DNA of 64,000 nucleotides. Origin: Allohahella marinimesophila. Its GTDB lineage: Bacteria > Pseudomonadota > Gammaproteobacteria > Pseudomonadales > Oleiphilaceae. Position 1 is the stretch's first letter. Each line of letters opens with the position of its first letter. A program made the position numbers and the translations under genes. Of the stretch, positions 17,426 to 25,510 are shown in pieces. Where the stretch lies: NCBI RefSeq assembly GCF_039538005.1, contig NZ_BAABBO010000007.1, positions 124,001 through 188,000 of the forward strand. Reading direction: 5' to 3'. The notes below the pieces were generated by a model. That model had not been told where the DNA came from and searched no databases. It was given only the letters and a program-made list of their open reading frames with translations.

Positions 17426-17444
17426 TTTGGTATGGGTGTTGCTT
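17426..17444 (+). promoter_or_regulatory. Sigma-54-like promoter for PEP-CTERM gene
   Basis: TTTGGTATGGGTGTTGCTT has GG at 17429-17430 and GC at 17441-17442, exactly ten bases apart, as in -24/-12 promoters. It agrees with TTGG, the A, the G and TTGCT of the consensus TTGGCACGNNNNTTGCT. It points toward the PEP-CTERM gene. Known PEP-CTERM genes in Proteobacteria are frequently RpoN-dependent, which supports the call. Confidence 0.6.
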
Positions 17445-17575
17445 ACGTTCTGTTACAGACGCATAGATTTGCTGTACTACTCGTCGTAACTGCAGATGAC
17501 GGACGACATGGATGATCATCTGCAAAAACAGGACCGGATTGGTTTCACAATAATTCAGTTACGAAGGTGTTTATT

Positions 17576-18271
17576 ATGACTAGCTCAAGCATTTTTAAAG
17601 GTATGGCTGCTACTGCACTGGCGGTGACATTCTCCGCTTCAGTCTCTGCAGCAACAATCTACGAAGCGTTCGACCAGGGTGAAGTCGCCAGTTCCTGTGG
17701 TGGTGCACAATATGGCCTCTGGACTAACGGTTTGGCGCTCGGGTCAGGTTCAGCATGCTCTTACCATTACAGCATCAATCCTGGCACCAACTTCACCACA
17801 TTCGATGACGGCACTGCCAGCTTTACTGGTACGGCTACCAACGGTTATGGCATCGAAGCGACCATCAGCCTCAACCTCTTTGGTTTCACGACTGATTATT
17901 CGCCAGTCAAGACTGGCGGTTCCGCCAATACTGCAGACTGGGCCTTTTATACCAACCTGACCGAAGACAGCTCCATCACCGTCGGTGGCGTTGAATATTT
18001 CGCCCGCCTGGTCGGTGCGCCCGATAATATCGGTACAAAGCCAGTATTCCAGTATGGTACAGGCGCCAATGACAAGACCGAAGCGTTTGGTGGATCAGTC
18101 TGGCTGGACATGTACTCGGCCAACGGCGACGCATTGTTCACTGAGCCAAACCACTGGGACATCAATTTCGACCTTGGTCCTGGCGTCGGTCTCGATGTGC
18201 CAGCGCCGTCGACCATAGGTCTGCTCGCGCTTGGCATCGCTGCGCTGAGACTGTCTCGCCAAAGGAAGTAG
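17576..18271 (+). CDS. PEP-CTERM sorting-domain protein (PAP variant)
   Basis: This secreted surface protein (231 residues) has an N-terminal signal peptide (MAATALAVTFSASVSAA) and ends with the exosortase sorting signal VPAPSTIGLLALGIAALRL followed by SRQRK. The usual VPEPST is VPAPST here. The mature part is rich in G, T, S and N, with strands such as ATISLNLFGFTTDY and TADWAFYTNL. Two cysteines are near the N-terminus of the mature part (SSCGGAQYG, SACSYHY). PEP-CTERM proteins are cut and anchored by exosortase and often belong to biofilm or exopolysaccharide systems. No exosortase is in this window. The ATG at 17576 is preferred over an upstream GTG at 17567 because GAAGG is well spaced. 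A terminator follows directly. Confidence 0.88.
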   Translation: MTSSSIFKGMAATALAVTFSASVSAATIYEAFDQGEVASSCGGAQYGLWTNGLALGSGSACSYHYSINPGTNFTTFDDGTASFTGTATNGYGIEATISLNLFGFTTDYSPVKTGGSANTADWAFYTNLTEDSSITVGGVEYFARLVGAPDNIGTKPVFQYGTGANDKTEAFGGSVWLDMYSANGDALFTEPNHWDINFDLGPGVGLDVPAPSTIGLLALGIAALRLSRQRK

Positions 18272-18303
18272 TGCTATAGCCTACGTCATCCCTCCTGTTT
18301 TCT

Positions 18304-18326
18304 AGCCCCTCTATGAGGGGCTTTTT
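18304..18326 (+). terminator. Rho-independent terminator after PEP-CTERM gene
   Basis: AGCCCCTC-TAT-GAGGGGCT forms a perfect eight-pair stem with a three-base loop, followed by a run of Ts. It lies about 33 bases after the stop codon and makes the PEP-CTERM gene a one-gene unit. Confidence 0.9.
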
Positions 18327-18399
18327 ACGTTTAGTCGGCTAGACTTTCCCTGTTCATCACATTTAATCAGTTATCCTTGTAGTCTGGTACGGAACGTCT

Positions 18400-20241
18400 A
18401 TGCGATTTTTCCTCCTGTTTCTGTGGTGCATGGCTGTAGGCGTCTCCGCCCATAGCGAGATGCCCGCAGCCGTCGTCCTCTCCGCAGGCGCACCTAACGC
18501 GGTGGAGCTTGGCGAGCATCTCCAGTATCTGGAGGATCCCAATGGCGTTCTCGACAATGCTACAGTAAGAAGCGACGCGAGCATCTTATGGCAGCGCTCA
18601 GATCAGGCTGAGCTGAATTTTGGCTACACACCCTCGGTCTACTGGCTACGATTCTCTCTGGTGCAGGCGGGCGAAACGTCGGTGCCGTACCTGCTCGAGA
18701 TCGGCTACCCGGTTCTTGACTACGTGGATGTCTATATCTATCGCCAGGATGAGCCGGCTCAGCATGAACGCATGGGTGATCGTTTCAGTTTCGCAGAGCG
18801 GCCGATCGAGTACACGACCTTCATGGTGCCACTCACGCTCCAGCCCGACCAGCCAGTAGACCTGTTGATTCGTGTGCAGAGCAGCTCCTCTGTGCAGGTG
18901 CCACTCAGGCTTTGGCCAGAGACTCGAATACTGCCACACAGTTTTGCCGAAACCTTTGGCAATGCGTTTTTCTATGGCGCGATGATCGTGCTCGCCATTT
19001 ACAACTTGTTGATATTCGTTTCTGTCCGTGACATCAGCTACTTCTATTACGTGATGTACCTGCTATCGATGACGGCCGTCATCGGCGGCATTCAGGGAAT
19101 CACCTTCAGAATGCTATGGCCGGAGGCCACGTCCTGGAACGATATCAGCATCCTCGTCGCCATCAACGGTATGGTTATTTTCGGCGTCCTGTTCCTGCAT
19201 AGCTTTCTGGCCGTACGCCAGGCCCGCCCCAGACTATCTGCGGCACTGCTCGGTATCGCAGGCCTGTCAGCTTTTTCGCTTTTTGCAAGCTTCGTACTGC
19301 CATATGGTACGATCATCGCGCCGACGAGCTGGCTCATGATGACGGCTATCGTCGCTGGACTTGTGGCGGGTGTAGTGCGGGCTATGGATGGCTATCATAG
19401 CGCCCGATACTTTCTTCTGGCCTGGGGCTTTGTACTGACCAGTGGGCTGATGTTCACCTTGAACAAGCTTGGCCTGCTGCCACGAAACTGGTTTACGGAA
19501 AATATCATTCTGGTCGCTGCAGTCGGGGAGGCTATTTTGCTGTCGTTTGCATTGGCCTATCGCATGAATCATGAACGCCGCATGCGCGAGCTGGCCCAAC
19601 GGGATTCAATGGACTCGAAACAGGCCCTGCTTGATCATCAGATCAAGGCGAATGAGGAGCTCGATCGCACGGTACAGCAACGAACGGCAGCGCTCGAAGC
19701 GGCGAATCGACAACTCAGACGGATCAGTATGACCGATGGGCTGACCGGGCTGCTCAATCGACGGGCCTTCGATGAGCTGTTTGAAGCCGCCTTCGAAAGG
19801 GCTCAGCGCGAAGGTCGCAGCCTTGCGGTGTTGATGATAGACCTCGATCAGTTCAAGCAGGTCAATGACGAACATGGCCATCTCATTGGTGACCTTTGCC
19901 TGGTGAAAGCCGCACAGTCGATACAGCACGAGGGCCGCCGCCCTCAGGATGTAGTCGCCCGTTTTGGCGGAGAGGAGTTCATTGTGATGATGCCTGATAC
20001 AGAGATAGTCGGCGCTGTGTCTCTCGGGCATCGAATCCTGAAGGCGCTGGCGGCCATGGTCATTGCGAGTGAAGACCTCGAATTGCGCATAACGGCCAGC
20101 ATTGGGGTCGCTGCGCTGATCCCGGATGGCAGTACCGATTCCAGCGGCTTGATGGATATGGCTGACCAGAATCTCTATCTCGCCAAGCATGCGGGTCGCA
20201 ATCGGGTGGAATCCGGGCCTGAATCAGAAAACGTGACCTGA
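18400..20241 (+). CDS. 7TMR-DISM diguanylate cyclase
   Basis: This 613-residue membrane enzyme is predicted to make cyclic-di-GMP. It has a signal sequence, a periplasmic 7TMR-DISM extracellular domain (about 30-180; YWLRFSLVQ), seven membrane helices (about 190-390; NAFFYGAMIVLAIYNLLIFV begins them), a coiled coil, and a C-terminal GGDEF domain. The active site reads GGEEF at 523-527. The inhibitory site RPQD lies five residues before it, so product feedback is likely. DISM domains usually sense sugars or other small ligands. It precedes a damaged response-regulator region and the msh pilus operon. MshE contains a cyclic-di-GMP-binding-type N-terminus, so this cyclase may act locally on the pilus (inference). 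Confidence 0.93.
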   Translation: MRFFLLFLWCMAVGVSAHSEMPAAVVLSAGAPNAVELGEHLQYLEDPNGVLDNATVRSDASILWQRSDQAELNFGYTPSVYWLRFSLVQAGETSVPYLLEIGYPVLDYVDVYIYRQDEPAQHERMGDRFSFAERPIEYTTFMVPLTLQPDQPVDLLIRVQSSSSVQVPLRLWPETRILPHSFAETFGNAFFYGAMIVLAIYNLLIFVSVRDISYFYYVMYLLSMTAVIGGIQGITFRMLWPEATSWNDISILVAINGMVIFGVLFLHSFLAVRQARPRLSAALLGIAGLSAFSLFASFVLPYGTIIAPTSWLMMTAIVAGLVAGVVRAMDGYHSARYFLLAWGFVLTSGLMFTLNKLGLLPRNWFTENIILVAAVGEAILLSFALAYRMNHERRMRELAQRDSMDSKQALLDHQIKANEELDRTVQQRTAALEAANRQLRRISMTDGLTGLLNRRAFDELFEAAFERAQREGRSLAVLMIDLDQFKQVNDEHGHLIGDLCLVKAAQSIQHEGRRPQDVVARFGGEEFIVMMPDTEIVGAVSLGHRILKALAAMVIASEDLELRITASIGVAALIPDGSTDSSGLMDMADQNLYLAKHAGRNRVESGPESENVT

Positions 20242-20268
20242 ATCCAGCTGTCAATCCAGGGGGTCTGT

Positions 20269-20862
20269 ATGATTGTCAGACATCCCGATAATGACAGGCA
20301 GGTGGGTTACATGTCCGAACCGATGGCTGATCAGGTACAGCATGCCTGTGGTGTGCGACCTCCTGTCGAGGCACCGAGCCAGCTGCAGTGTGATGATCCC
20401 CATATCGATGAGTCCCTGCACGCTTTCCTGCTCGTCGAGGATCATCCGCTGTTCATTCATGGATTTCGCTCGGCGATCGAACGAATGTTTCCCCACGCTC
20501 GGCTCGATATCGCTGGCACCGGCGCTGCAGCCCAGTCGCTGATGCTTAGTCAGGACTACGACCTCGTCTTCCTCGATCTTCACATTCCAGAAATCAGCGG
20601 CTTCGCCGTGCTTGAAGAATTGCGGCGAAGGCGAGTTGTGCAACCGGTCGTTATTATCACCGGACAGGTCGATAGCATCATCGTCGACAAGGCAAGACGA
20701 CTCGGTGCCCTCGGGGCGATATCCAAGCGTATCGATCTGTCGCGACTCGCCGGGCTCTGCGTGAAGCTGCTTGATGGTCAGACCATTTTCGAGGAAGGCA
20801 GGGAATGGCAGGAAGCGCCCTGGCGCTGCTGGATTACCGTCTGCCGGACAGCAGTGGTCTGA
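20269..20862 (+). CDS. Response regulator receiver protein, C-terminus probably lost
   Basis: The 197-residue frame holds one complete receiver domain at about 57-180. FLLVEDHPLFIHGF is the acidic pocket, D103 in LVFLDLHIPEISGF is the phosphate acceptor, VVIITG carries the Thr and AISKRID the Lys. The receiver is of the kind usually followed by a LuxR-type helix-turn-helix, but here the frame runs into EEGREWQEAPWRCW and stops. From 20805 a second receiver fragment continues in another frame. A deletion that removed this protein's output domain and the start of the next receiver explains the pattern. AGGGGG precedes the ATG. The receiver itself looks intact and could still act as a stand-alone protein. 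Confidence 0.7.
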   Translation: MIVRHPDNDRQVGYMSEPMADQVQHACGVRPPVEAPSQLQCDDPHIDESLHAFLLVEDHPLFIHGFRSAIERMFPHARLDIAGTGAAAQSLMLSQDYDLVFLDLHIPEISGFAVLEELRRRRVVQPVVIITGQVDSIIVDKARRLGALGAISKRIDLSRLAGLCVKLLDGQTIFEEGREWQEAPWRCWITVCRTAVV

Positions 20863-21026
20863 TACTCGCTCAGGCGATTCGTTTGCGACTCAGGCCCGAC
20901 TTCCCCATCATCATCCTCACAGGCGACATCCATCTGTCCATGTCCGAGCCCGACATCAGGGTGCTGAGCAAGCCAATCAGGCCCACACGCCTCCTCGCAG
21001 CCATTCAGACCATTCGCTACGCCTAG
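20805..21026 (+). pseudogene. C-terminal half of a receiver domain (gene remnant)
   Basis: This 73-residue frame reads GSALALLDYRLPDSSGLILA, then PDFPIIILTGD and IRVLSKPIRPTRLL. These are the phosphate-acceptor strand, the Thr strand and the Lys strand of a receiver domain. The first two strands and the acidic pocket are absent, and the frame differs from the gene upstream. The wording resembles the receiver at the end of hybrid histidine kinases. It is most simply the tail of a second gene joined to the first by deletion. Expression from an ATG at 20805 is possible, but the fold would be incomplete. Confidence 0.6.
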
Positions 21027-21110
21027 TCTTCTCAGTTGCAACAATGGCTTACTGAGCTAGTCTTGAACTGACCTTACATCGAAATACTCAGTCGTTCGTG
21101 GAGTAGGCAT

Positions 21111-22064
21111 TTGAGTCTATCGTGGCCGTTCCGGCGCAAGCATAACCAGTCTGTCGGCCTCGAAATCCGACCGAGCGCTATCGTGCTCGCGCTCACAACG
21201 CCTACATCGGCGAAATCTGATGCACAGATTCTGCGGGTGGATACCATCGCCGCCCAGCCTGCGCAGCGACTTCTACAGCTTACTGAGTATGTCGCCAGCC
21301 ACAAGCTACAGGGGGCTGCCTGCAACCTGGTGTTGCCACCTGAATTCTACGCGCTGCAGCAAATCGAACGACCACCTGTCGATGACAGCGAAATGAGCGC
21401 AGCAGCTGGCTGGAAGATTCGTGATCTGCTGGATTACGACCTCGACGACGCCATCGTCGAAGCGTTCGAATTTCCTGATGATGCGCTGCGAGGACGACCT
21501 GCTCAGGTGAACGTTGTCAGCGCCCGCAAGACCGTGTTGCAGGATCTCATCACGCTCGTCGAGAGCAGCGGTCTCAAACTGGATACCATCGATATTACGG
21601 AGTTGGCGCTACGCAACCTGCTGCTGCAGATTCAGTCGGCCGAGCCACCAGCCAAGGGCATCGGTCTGGCCTGTCTCATCATGCGGGAACATGGCGGCAT
21701 TCTGGTGCTGGTCAAGGATGGCAATCTCTACCTGACACGTCGCCTCGATGCCGATATGGAAGGTCTGGGTGACCCGGAGCGTCAGGGCGCGACCGGCCAG
21801 CAACTCGCACTCGAAGTACAGCGATCGCTGGATTATGTCGAAAGCCAGCTTGGCCAGGTCCCGCCACGTCGCCTTTTCGCAGCCTCGGAACTGCACGAAG
21901 AACAGATGCTGAAGGCGCTCGACGACACACTTGGACTGCAAGTGCTCCCACTACCGTCCACGGAGGCCGGCGTCGCAGCGGCTGTCATACCATCTGCCGG
22001 GCAGTGGGTAGCCTGCGGGGCTGCATTGCGCGGTCAGGCCAGGTTGGCGAGCGGGGGTGCCTGA
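21111..22064 (+). CDS. mshI: MSHA biogenesis protein MshI (PilM-like)
   Basis: This 317-residue cytoplasmic protein of the pilus platform is the counterpart of PilM, an actin-like fold. Sequence phrases include SVGLEIRPSAIVLA, LVLPPEFYALQQIERPPVDD, AAGWKIRDLLDYDLDDAIVE and DITELALRNLL, all typical of MshI. It starts with TTG at 21111, with GGAG seven bases upstream, and its stop shares a base with the next ATG (TGATG). It is the first gene of a collinear run from here to 38119, in the order known from Vibrio, Shewanella and Pseudoalteromonas. Confidence 0.88.
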   Translation: MSLSWPFRRKHNQSVGLEIRPSAIVLALTTPTSAKSDAQILRVDTIAAQPAQRLLQLTEYVASHKLQGAACNLVLPPEFYALQQIERPPVDDSEMSAAAGWKIRDLLDYDLDDAIVEAFEFPDDALRGRPAQVNVVSARKTVLQDLITLVESSGLKLDTIDITELALRNLLLQIQSAEPPAKGIGLACLIMREHGGILVLVKDGNLYLTRRLDADMEGLGDPERQGATGQQLALEVQRSLDYVESQLGQVPPRRLFAASELHEEQMLKALDDTLGLQVLPLPSTEAGVAAAVIPSAGQWVACGAALRGQARLASGGA

Positions 22065-22735
22065 TGCAGCAGGTCAACCTGTACACCGAAGCCTTTCGAC
22101 CGAAAAGAGACTGGTTTTCACCGGCCAGCATGGCCTGGTGTCTTGGCATCGTAGTCGGCCTCATTCTCATCTACAGCGCCGTACTCATGTGGCAGGACTC
22201 AATCGGTGAGACTGAGCTTCTGGCGCTTCAACCGGACACCACCAGGCTGCAGCTCGAAGTCAGCGAGCTGACCCAGACCCTGGAGCAGCGCGCGCGTGAT
22301 ACCGGTCTGCAAGCACAGCAGGAAACACTGCAGCAGCGTCTGCAAAATACCAATATGTTACTTGGCACAATTCAGGGCCGGCTGTTGAACGAGCGAGCAG
22401 ACGCCTCTTTCTTCGCCATATTGCTGGCGCTTGGCAAGCATACCACCGGCGCGCTCTGGCTCGAGGAGATCGTGATCGAGAACAGCGGCGCTCGCCTGCA
22501 GCTTGCCGGGCAGACCTCTGAGCCACAGTTACTGCCAAGGTATCTGCAGGCACTGGGCAAGGAAGCGGCATTTGCCGGACGTGCCTTCAATGGCTTTCGA
22601 TTGAGTCTCGACCAGCCTGACGGGCAGAAGAGTGGCCAGGGGCTTGACGCACGTCGTAGTAGTGACAGCTCTGGCTCTGGTCCCTACAGGGCCTTCAGCG
22701 TCGATACCCATACCGAGGACGCAGACGATGCTTAA
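22064..22735 (+). CDS. mshI2: MSHA biogenesis protein, PilN-like (MshI2)
   Basis: This 223-residue inner-membrane protein has a short cytoplasmic N-terminus MQQVNLYTEAFRPKRDW, which matches the PilN motif that docks to PilM, then one membrane helix (WCLGIVVGLILIYSAVLMW). A coiled coil (about 60-115) and a ferredoxin-like periplasmic domain with GALWLEEIVIENSGARLQLAG follow. The start overlaps the mshI stop by one base. The longer frame back to 22004 lies inside mshI. With MshJ it forms the periplasmic alignment collar of the pilus machine. Confidence 0.85.
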   Translation: MQQVNLYTEAFRPKRDWFSPASMAWCLGIVVGLILIYSAVLMWQDSIGETELLALQPDTTRLQLEVSELTQTLEQRARDTGLQAQQETLQQRLQNTNMLLGTIQGRLLNERADASFFAILLALGKHTTGALWLEEIVIENSGARLQLAGQTSEPQLLPRYLQALGKEAAFAGRAFNGFRLSLDQPDGQKSGQGLDARRSSDSSGSGPYRAFSVDTHTEDADDA

Positions 22736-23366
22736 GCAGTGGAGTGCACGCCTGTCGGTCATGTCAGTCCGCGAGAAAGTGATACTGCTTGGGACCGTGC
22801 TTGTGCTCGTGCTGTTCATCGCCATGGAGTTTGTCTGGGCGCCGCTGTGGGAAAAGGATGCCGTCCGAAAGACAGCGATCGCCACCACCATCGAGAACTC
22901 GAAAACGCTTCAGCAGCAGCTTCAGGTGCTCAAGACCGCTGTCGATCGCGATCCTGATGTCGTACTCAGACAGGAGATTGAACAGCTGCAGCGACAACTC
23001 GACCAACGTGAAGACGAGCTTCGTGCGAACCTGTCGAGATTGGTCTCACCAGAGGAAATTACTGCAGTGCTGATCGATCTGCTGCAGGGCCAGGGTGGTT
23101 ACTCGGTTCGCGAGGTCAGCAAGCTGCCAACGCTGAAGATTCAGCAGGGCGAAGGCGAATCTGCTGCCGTGCTCTATAGTCATCGTGTCCGCATCGTCAT
23201 CGATACCGACTATTTCAGTGCACTTGAATACCTGGAAAGAATAGAGCGGGACGAGAGTCGACTGCGTTTGCTGTCGCTGCAGTATGAAGTCGACGACTAT
23301 CCCTCCGCGCGCCTGACGCTGGACTTCGAAACGCTGGGGCTCGATGAGCGCTGGCTGGGAGTCTGA
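22728..23366 (+). CDS. mshJ: MSHA biogenesis protein MshJ (PilO-like)
   Basis: This 212-residue inner-membrane protein starts MLKQWSARLSVMSVREKVIL. It has one membrane helix (LLGTVLVLVLFIAMEFVW), a coiled coil through about residue 100, and a C-terminal PilO/GspM-like domain with VRIVIDTDYFSALEYLERIE. The ATG at 22728 overlaps the end of the PilN-like gene by eight bases. The longer frame back to 22632 belongs to that gene's sequence. It partners the PilN-like protein. Confidence 0.85.
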   Translation: MLKQWSARLSVMSVREKVILLGTVLVLVLFIAMEFVWAPLWEKDAVRKTAIATTIENSKTLQQQLQVLKTAVDRDPDVVLRQEIEQLQRQLDQREDELRANLSRLVSPEEITAVLIDLLQGQGGYSVREVSKLPTLKIQQGEGESAAVLYSHRVRIVIDTDYFSALEYLERIERDESRLRLLSLQYEVDDYPSARLTLDFETLGLDERWLGV

Positions 23367-23367
23367 T

Positions 23368-23793
23368 ATGCGAATCAAAAGAGCGTTTCGTTTTCGCCTG
23401 AGGACACTGCCCTCTGTGGGGGTCCTGGCCCTCGGCCTGATGTGTATCCCCATTAGTCAGGCAGCCGAGGCGCCGCCTGCCAGCAAGATGATTGAAGGCA
23501 TGGAGATCCAGGACCCGACCCGGCCACTGAACTGGCGTGCAGGGCCCAGGGCAGCATCCAGTGCAGCCGTGGCCCGGCCGAAGCTGGCGATCAATTCCAT
23601 CTTGATATCGTCGGCGCGTCGGCTCGCCATCATCAATGGCCGCAGCGTCGCTGAAGGCGACACCATCGAAGGCGTGAAAGTTCAGCGTGTGAGCGCTGAC
23701 GGCGTTCGACTGAGCTGGCAGGGCCAGCAGTGGACGGCCCGGCTGTCGACTGCTGGTGGTGCTGTCAGGAAGCCATCAAGGACTCAGCCATGA
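23368..23793 (+). CDS. mshK: MSHA biogenesis protein MshK (PilP/GspC-like)
   Basis: This 141-residue exported protein has a basic N-terminus (MRIKRAFRFRLRTL), a hydrophobic signal ending near ISQAAEA, and the phrase IQDPTRPLNW, a DPTRP motif common to MshK and PilP. A small GspC-like beta domain follows (LAINSILISSARRLAIINGRSV, EGDTIEGVKVQRVSADGVRLSW). That domain normally contacts the secretin. The ATG at 23368 follows the mshJ stop by one base. It ends 20 bases before the secretin gene. Confidence 0.8.
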   Translation: MRIKRAFRFRLRTLPSVGVLALGLMCIPISQAAEAPPASKMIEGMEIQDPTRPLNWRAGPRAASSAAVARPKLAINSILISSARRLAIINGRSVAEGDTIEGVKVQRVSADGVRLSWQGQQWTARLSTAGGAVRKPSRTQP

Positions 23794-23812
23794 TCATTAC
23801 CCGGAGTACGCA

Positions 23813-25510
23813 ATGACCTGTAGTAACAAGCTTGGTGCACGCAGCCTCGCGACGCTGCTCTGTGCAGCGCTCGGCGCCTGCACCGGACCGGGTCAGCTGA
23901 AGCATCCCGGGCAACCAGTCAGCACCGACAATACGGCGCGGATGGAACGAGTACTGGCTGAAGCCAGTGCTTCACAGCCTGCGGAGGTCAATGCCATCAG
24001 CCCGCCAGCCCCGCCAGCCGAGGTGATCGCAGCGCTACTGGATGACGCGCCAGCCGGTGACGACGCCCAACGCTTCGACGTGTCCGTTCGGGACCTGCCT
24101 GCACGGGATTTCTTCAATGGTCTCGTGGCAGGAACGAGCCAGAACATGGTCGTTCATCCCTCGGTAGAAGGCAGCATCAGCCTGGATTTGAACAACGTGA
24201 CTGTCGAGCAGGTCATGAACCTGACTCGCGAGCTGTACGGCTACGACTATAGACAGTCCGACGGCATCTATCAGGTCTTCCCGGCGATCATGAAAGCCGA
24301 AATCTTCCAGATCAACTATCTCAATATCAATCGCTCCGGCGCTTCGGATATTCGCGTGAGCTCTGGACAACTCTCAGGCAGCGTCGGCAGCTCCGGCAGC
24401 TCCGGCGGCTCGAGTAACCAATCCGGACAATCAGGTGAGGGCGGTGAGTCATCGGTCAATACCATACTGTCGCGAATCACCACGCGCACAGAGTCGGACT
24501 TCTGGGCCTCGCTCGAACGTGCGCTGGTGGCCATAGTCGGCACCAGTGACGGCAGAACCATCATTGCCAATGGCAACGCCGGTATCGTGCTGGTCAAGGC
24601 CATGCCAGACGAACTACGTGCCGTGCGCGAATATCTGACCCAGTCGGAACTCATCATGCAGCGTCAGGTCGTGCTCGAGGCGAAGATTCTGGAGGTCACG
24701 CTGAGCGAAGGCTTCCAGCAGGGCATCAACTGGCAGTACTTCGATGAGTTCACCTCTAACGTCGATGCAGAGGGCCTGCCGACTCAGAGCCTTGGACTTG
24801 GACAGACGGCCCGATCGCTTGGCGACGCCGCCGGTGTCTTCAGTGCAGCATTGCGTATCGATGATTTTTCCGCCTTCTTCGATCTGCTCTCGACCCAGGG
24901 CTCGGTACAGGTGCTCTCGAGCCCGCGTATTGCCACACTCAATAATCAGAAAGCGGTGATCAAGGTCGGTACCGATGAATTCTTCGTCACCGGCATCGAA
25001 ACCAACTCGAACCAGAGCGGTCTGGTTGGGAACGACGAGACGACCGACGTCGAGATCACGCCGTTCTTCTCAGGCATCGCGCTGGATGTCACCCCGCAGA
25101 TCGGCGAGTTCGGTGACATCACACTGCACGTTCACCCGACAGTCAGCGAAGTCCAGGATCAGACCAAGATCATCGGTATCGGCGATCGCAACCTTGTTTT
25201 GCCGCTGGCGCTGAGCACCGTGCGAGAAACAGACAGCGTCATCAAGGCCCGCAATGGCCAGGTTGTCGTCATTGGCGGTCTCATTCGTGATGTGACTCGT
25301 GATGAACAGGCTGAGGTGCCGTTCTTTGGCGATATACCCATATTCGGTGAAATGTTTACCCAGAAACGCCAGGCCCAGGAGAAGACTGAGCTGGTCATTC
25401 TGATCCGGCCTTCGATTGGCGACGCTGACACGATCGGACAGGACCTCGAAGCGGCAGGTCTGCGCTACGAAGCCCTGCGCAAGCGAATCGACAATGATTA
25501 CAGGCCATAA
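23813..25510 (+). CDS. mshL: MSHA secretin MshL
   Basis: This outer-membrane secretin (565 residues) is the exit channel of the pilus. It is a lipoprotein, with hydrophobic signal LATLLCAALGAC ending in the lipobox cysteine. An STN/N0 domain follows (RFDVSVRDLPARDFFNGLV), then a secretin N domain split by a Gly/Ser-rich linker (SSGSSGSSGGSSNQSG), and the C-terminal secretin core with VLSSPRIATLNNQKAVIKVG, VVVIGGLIRD and a final EKTELVILIRPSI. The ATG at 23813 has GGAG six bases upstream. The frame back to 23756 overlaps mshK and is not needed. The stop TAA shares a base with the next ATG. Confidence 0.95.
   Translation: MTCSNKLGARSLATLLCAALGACTGPGQLKHPGQPVSTDNTARMERVLAEASASQPAEVNAISPPAPPAEVIAALLDDAPAGDDAQRFDVSVRDLPARDFFNGLVAGTSQNMVVHPSVEGSISLDLNNVTVEQVMNLTRELYGYDYRQSDGIYQVFPAIMKAEIFQINYLNINRSGASDIRVSSGQLSGSVGSSGSSGGSSNQSGQSGEGGESSVNTILSRITTRTESDFWASLERALVAIVGTSDGRTIIANGNAGIVLVKAMPDELRAVREYLTQSELIMQRQVVLEAKILEVTLSEGFQQGINWQYFDEFTSNVDAEGLPTQSLGLGQTARSLGDAAGVFSAALRIDDFSAFFDLLSTQGSVQVLSSPRIATLNNQKAVIKVGTDEFFVTGIETNSNQSGLVGNDETTDVEITPFFSGIALDVTPQIGEFGDITLHVHPTVSEVQDQTKIIGIGDRNLVLPLALSTVRETDSVIKARNGQVVVIGGLIRDVTRDEQAEVPFFGDIPIFGEMFTQKRQAQEKTELVILIRPSIGDADTIGQDLEAAGLRYEALRKRIDNDYRP

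Larger units (their letters stand above)
17118..17575. promoter_or_regulatory. Intergenic region upstream of PEP-CTERM gene
   Basis: This region of about 460 bases has no credible gene. From left to right it holds a GC-rich hairpin at 17127-17151, a CATGAA-AGA-TTCATG palindrome at 17314-17328, and a sigma-54-like promoter at 17426-17444. It is followed by a leader of about 120 bases and a GAAGG ribosome site eight bases before the start codon. Confidence 0.6.

Noticed and set aside
24376..24430. Short Gly/Ser repeat in mshL as a DNA repeat element
   Set aside because: It encodes a flexible SSGSSGSSGG linker inside the secretin N domain and is in frame, so it is a protein feature and not a mobile or regulatory repeat.
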